Below are positions 60,796 to 64,000 of a stretch of 64,000 bases of DNA, piece after piece (positions within the stretch are counted from its first letter, which is position 1; every line of letters starts with the position of its first letter). The stretch spans positions 1 through 64,000 of the forward strand of contig CAVTZF010000013.1 in NCBI GenBank assembly GCA_963739095.1, given 5' to 3'. A program made the position numbers and the translations under genes. Below the pieces are notes generated by a model. The model worked only from the letters and a program-made list of their open reading frames with translations, had not been told where the DNA came from and searched no databases. Source of the DNA: JACVRW01 sp963739095 (GTDB lineage: Bacteria > Actinomycetota > Thermoleophilia > Solirubrobacterales > Thermoleophilaceae).

Positions 60796-61892
60796 CGCTC
60801 ATCGAGGTCCCCTCGGGGCTGGAAGGTGTAAAGGCGTTCGACACCAAGATCGCCGAGCCCGACCGCGAGGGCGGCGCGCTCCGCTACCGCGGCGTCGACA
60901 TCGAGGAGCTCGTCGGCAACGTCACGTTCGAGAAGGTCTGGGGCCTGCTCGTGGACGGCGTCTACGAGCCGGGGCTGCCACCGGCCGAGCCGCATCCGCT
61001 CGCCGTCCGCACCGGCGACCCGCGCGTGGACCTGCAGGCCGCGCTCGCGATGCTCGGCCCGGAGTGGGGCCTCAAGCAGCTGATCGACATCTCGGACGAG
61101 CAAGCTCGGGAGGACCTCGCGCGCGTGTCGGTGATGGCGCTGTCGTTCGTCGCGCAATCGGCGCGCGGCGTCGGCCGCCCGCCGATCCCGCAGCGGGAGA
61201 TCGACAAGGCGAAGTCGATCCCCGAGCGCTTCCTGATCCGCTGGCGCGGCGAGGCCGATCCGCGCCACGTCCAGGCGATCGACGCCTACTGGATCTCGGC
61301 CGCCGAGCACGGCATGAACGCCTCGACCTTCACGGCGCGCGTGGTCGCCTCGACCGGCGCCGATGTCGCTGCGGCCTTGTCGGCCGCGGTCGGCGCCTTG
61401 TCCGGGCCGCTCCACGGCGGCGCTCCGTCACGCGTGCTGCAGATGCTGGACGACGTGGAAGCCTCCGGCGACGCCGAGCGCTGGGTCAAGGACGCGCTCG
61501 ACCGCGGCGACCGGCTGATGGGCTTCGGCCACCGCGTCTACCGCGCCGAGGACCCGCGGGCCCGCGTGCTGCGCCGCACGGCGCGCGAGATCGGGGCCCC
61601 GCGCCTCGAGGTCGCCGAGAAGCTCGAGGAGGCCGCACTGGCCGAGCTCGCGGCGCGCAAGCCGGACCGCGTGCTCGCCACCAACGTCGAGTTCTGGTCC
61701 GCAGTCGTGCTCGACTTCGCGGACGTCCCGCCGGAGCTGTTCACGCCGATGTTCTCGTCCGCGCGGGTGGCCGGCTGGTCCGCGCACATCATGGAGCAGA
61801 AGCGCGAGGGCCGGCTGATCCGCCCAAGCGCGCAGTACGTGGGGCCCGGGCCGCGCTCGGCCGACTCGGTGAACGGCGCCGCGCCGTCATAG
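60792..61892 (+). CDS. gltA: citrate synthase (short bacterial type)
   Basis: A 366-residue citrate synthase condensing acetyl-CoA and oxaloacetate. Catalytic residues: His in LSGPLHGGAPSRVLQML, His in MGFGHRVYR, and the Asp region AVVLDFADVPPELFTPMF. The length fits the dimeric actinobacterial/archaeal type rather than the hexameric enteric form. It could instead be a 2-methylcitrate synthase; no prp genes are nearby. GTG at 60792 in GTGA overlap with the MOSC gene; the longer frame from 60633 is an overlap artefact. Confidence 0.93.
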   Translation: MTLIEVPSGLEGVKAFDTKIAEPDREGGALRYRGVDIEELVGNVTFEKVWGLLVDGVYEPGLPPAEPHPLAVRTGDPRVDLQAALAMLGPEWGLKQLIDISDEQAREDLARVSVMALSFVAQSARGVGRPPIPQREIDKAKSIPERFLIRWRGEADPRHVQAIDAYWISAAEHGMNASTFTARVVASTGADVAAALSAAVGALSGPLHGGAPSRVLQMLDDVEASGDAERWVKDALDRGDRLMGFGHRVYRAEDPRARVLRRTAREIGAPRLEVAEKLEEAALAELAARKPDRVLATNVEFWSAVVLDFADVPPELFTPMFSSARVAGWSAHIMEQKREGRLIRPSAQYVGPGPRSADSVNGAAPS

Positions 61893-61899
61893 CGCGGTT

Positions 61900-63516
61900 A
61901 TGACGAGCGCTGAGAAGCGGCTCGTCCTCGTAGCGGCGATCCTCGGCACGACCGTGGTCACGGTCGACTCGACCGTGGTCAACGTGGCGCTGCCGGCGAT
62001 CGCGGACGACCTCGGCGGCGGGCTCGCGGGCCAGCAGTGGACCTCGAACGCCTACCTCGTGACGCTCAGCTCGCTGCTCCTCATCGGCGGCTCGCTCGGC
62101 GACCTGTTCGGCGAGCGGCGCTTGTTCGTGGTCGGGGTCGCCGGGTTCGGCGTGACCTCGCTGCTGTGCGCGCTGGCGCCGACGATCGAGATGCTCATCG
62201 TTGCCCGGGCGCTGCAGGGCGTCTCCGGCGCGCTCCTGACACCCGCGGCCCTCGCCGTGATCGTCGCGGCGTTCCCGCCCGACGAGCGCGGCAAGGCGGT
62301 CGGCGCGTGGACCGCCTGGGGCGGGATCGGGACGGTGCTCGGGCCGCTGATCGGCGGCCAGCTCGTCGACACCGCGTCGTGGCGCTGGATCTTCGCAATC
62401 AACATCCCGATCGTCCTGCTCACTCTCTTCATCGTGTTTCGCGCGGTGCCCGAAGGTCGCGAGCGGGACCCGAACGCGCGCGTCGATTTTGTGGGGGCGA
62501 CGCTGTGTGCGCTCGGCCTGGCGGGGATAACGTTCGGGCTGATCGAGCAACCGCTGCGCGGCTGGGGGGACCCGGCCGTCTTCCTCTCGCTCACGATCGG
62601 CGCCGCACTGTTCGCCGGCTTCATTGCCTGGGAGGCGCGCACGGACCACCCGATGCTGCCGCTCGGCCTCTTCCGCCGGCGCAACTTCGCGGTCGGCAAC
62701 ATCGAGACCTTCTCGATGTACGGTGGCCTCGGCCTGCTGTTCTTCTTCCTCGTCCTGTTCCTGCAGCAGGTGGCCGGCTACAACGCGCTCGAGGCCGGCC
62801 TGTCGAGCATCCCGGTGACGCTCGTGATGTTCGGGCTGTCGACCCGCTTCGGGATGCTCGCCGACCGCCACGGGCCGCGCTTCTTCATGGGCGTGGGACC
62901 GCTTGTGGCCGCTGTGGGCCTTGCCTGGTTCCTGCGCCTCGACGCCGACGTCGACTACCTCACCGACCTGCTCCCCGGACTGCTCGTGTTCGCGCTCGGG
63001 CTGTCGATGACCGTCGCCCCACTCACCGCCACGGTGCTCGCCGACGCTGACGAGAGCAACGCCGGTATCGCCTCGGGGGTGAACAACGCGATCGCGCGCG
63101 CGGCGAGCCTCATCGCGATCGCCGCCGTGGGCGCCATCGTGGCCGCCTCGTTCGGGTCGCAGCTCGAGGACCAGCTGGGCAACCAGGCGGCGCGCAACCC
63201 GCAGATCGCCGCCGCGGTCGACGATGCGAAGACGCAGCCGCTTGCCGAAGTGGTGGTCCCGGGCCTGCCGCCGGGCGAGCAGGCGGAGGTCACCGCGGCC
63301 AGCGAGAACGCCTCGATCGACGCCTTCCACGTTGGGATCGGGATCGCCACGGGCCTGGTGGCGCTCGGCGGCCTGCTCGGGCTGATCGGCATAGTCAACC
63401 CGCGCCGTCGCGTCGAGGCCGAGGACTGCCCGGGCGGCCAGCTCGTGGGGGTGAGTAGCGAGGCGGCGCGCCAGTCCCCCTGCGACTGGGACGCCGCCAT
63501 CAGCCCCTCGGGATAG
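61900..63516 (+). CDS. MFS drug exporter, DHA2 (14-helix) family
   Basis: A 538-residue EmrB/QacA-type proton antiporter. Motif A region GSLGDLFGERRLFVVGVAGF, helix 1 VTVDSTVVNVALPAIADDLG typical of DHA2, RALQGVSGALLTPAALAVIV, and a long C-terminal loop before the last helix (LVALGGLLGLIGIVNP). The substrate is not predictable. ATG seven bases after the citrate synthase stop. Confidence 0.93.
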   Translation: MTSAEKRLVLVAAILGTTVVTVDSTVVNVALPAIADDLGGGLAGQQWTSNAYLVTLSSLLLIGGSLGDLFGERRLFVVGVAGFGVTSLLCALAPTIEMLIVARALQGVSGALLTPAALAVIVAAFPPDERGKAVGAWTAWGGIGTVLGPLIGGQLVDTASWRWIFAINIPIVLLTLFIVFRAVPEGRERDPNARVDFVGATLCALGLAGITFGLIEQPLRGWGDPAVFLSLTIGAALFAGFIAWEARTDHPMLPLGLFRRRNFAVGNIETFSMYGGLGLLFFFLVLFLQQVAGYNALEAGLSSIPVTLVMFGLSTRFGMLADRHGPRFFMGVGPLVAAVGLAWFLRLDADVDYLTDLLPGLLVFALGLSMTVAPLTATVLADADESNAGIASGVNNAIARAASLIAIAAVGAIVAASFGSQLEDQLGNQAARNPQIAAAVDDAKTQPLAEVVVPGLPPGEQAEVTAASENASIDAFHVGIGIATGLVALGGLLGLIGIVNPRRRVEAEDCPGGQLVGVSSEAARQSPCDWDAAISPSG

Positions 63517-63525
63517 AGTCCGCCC

Positions 63526-64000
63526 GTGGCCGGACTCGACCGTCGTGAGTTCATCTCCGGCGCCGCAGGGGCCGCACTGGCATTGACGCTGCCCGGCCAG
63601 GCGGGGGCGGGCATCCAGGCGGAGTCGTCGGCGCTATCACCTCAGGCCGTCAGGGCATTGCGCTCAGCGGTCCGCGGCAAGGTGCTGCTGCCGCGCAGCC
63701 CCGGCTACAACCAGGCGCGGCTCGTCTACAACCTGCGCTACGACGGCAAGCGCCCCGAGGCCGTCGTCCAGCCCGTGAGCACCCAGGACGTCGCGGCCGT
63801 CGTCCGCTGGGCGAACCGCTTCGACGTCAACGTGGTGGCGCGCTCGGGCGGTCACAGCTACGCGGGCTACTCGACGACCGGCAGCGGCGTCGTGGTCGAT
63901 CTGTCGCGCATGAACGGCGTGAGCGTCTCGAACGGCCGCGCCACGCTCGGCGCCGGGACGCAGCTGATCGACATGTACTCGTCGCTCGCCCGCCGCGGCC
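63526..64000 (+). CDS. Tat-exported FAD-linked oxidase (BBE-like), 5' part
   Basis: An open frame of at least 158 codons running off the window end. GTG start, then a twin-arginine-type signal (LDRREFISGAAGAALALTLP, cleavage near AGAG), then the FAD-binding PCMH domain: YNLRYDGKRPEAVVQPVSTQ, VVARSGGHSYAGYSTTGSGV. The His in RSGGHSY is the usual 8-alpha-histidyl FAD attachment site of berberine-bridge-type oxidases. The downstream half, substrate site and any second flavin-linked Cys are outside the window. Confidence 0.85.
   Translation, partial: MAGLDRREFISGAAGAALALTLPGQAGAGIQAESSALSPQAVRALRSAVRGKVLLPRSPGYNQARLVYNLRYDGKRPEAVVQPVSTQDVAAVVRWANRFDVNVVARSGGHSYAGYSTTGSGVVVDLSRMNGVSVSNGRATLGAGTQLIDMYSSLARRG

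Overview
The window is about 64 kb of very GC-rich DNA with dense, translationally coupled gene strings. Most junctions are 4-bp ATGA, GTGA or TTGA overlaps. Gene content points to an actinobacterium of the class Thermoleophilia (Solirubrobacterales or Gaiellales-like). The pointers are an actinobacterial-type integration host factor, a complete two-permease, one-ATPase, six-Mce operon, secreted Asp/Gly-rich RTX-like proteins with a shared Cys-containing C-terminus, and several conserved small proteins typical of that class. The taxonomic call is inference from gene content. I saw no rRNA, tRNA, CRISPR array, IS element or phage module.

Layout. 0-4 kb (minus): an IclR-controlled acyl-CoA catabolic operon (two acyl-CoA dehydrogenase subunits flanking a family III CoA-transferase). 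4-7 kb (plus): an ammonium channel and PII protein lacking the usual modified Tyr51, then a PucR-type regulator. 7.3-10 kb (minus): a cupin, then a DUF1611 protein and an enolase-superfamily epimerase that match the DgcN-DgcA D-glutamate pathway. 10-14 kb: a large LuxR-type ATPase regulator, a small Cys protein and a lipoprotein. 14.2-25.5 kb (plus): the Mce lipid-transport operon, followed by an RND/MMPL exporter, a membrane-anchored redoxin, a B3/4-domain protein and small conserved proteins up to 31 kb. 31-36.3 kb: mIHF, pyruvate kinase, a CGNR zinc-finger protein, an Lrp-azlC-azlD unit and a DMT exporter. 36.3-39.9 kb: decayed sequence, namely a mosaic relic and an M14 carboxypeptidase gene broken by four single-base insertions.

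39.9-47.3 kb holds the most unusual content. A serine-palmitoyltransferase-type enzyme lies divergent to a GNAT-like acyltransferase, a candidate ceramide/sphingolipid pair. Downstream are an AlkA glycosylase, MsrB, and a three-gene unit made of a short membrane-anchored protein, an HTTM (vitamin K gamma-carboxylase-like) membrane protein and an alpha/alpha-toroid protein fused to a MarC-like membrane domain. Convergent to it is a nine-helix membrane protein with presenilin-like aspartates.

48-52 kb: a class II glutamine amidotransferase, a DCC thiol oxidoreductase and a thiamine-precursor ABC transporter. The transporter is preceded by a well-conserved TPP riboswitch whose 3' strand carries the ribosome binding site. 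52-56.3 kb: secreted repeat proteins, one of them frameshifted. 56.3-64 kb: a MoxR/VWA pair, an atypical SDR, a DoxX-like small membrane protein, a MOSC protein, citrate synthase, a DHA2-type MFS exporter and the start of a Tat-exported FAD oxidase cut by the window edge.

Two genes (alkA-like and DCC) have no ATG, GTG or TTG at their conserved N-terminus. Each has an in-frame ATA overlapping the upstream stop codon (ATAG, ATAA), which suggests AUA initiation in this genome.
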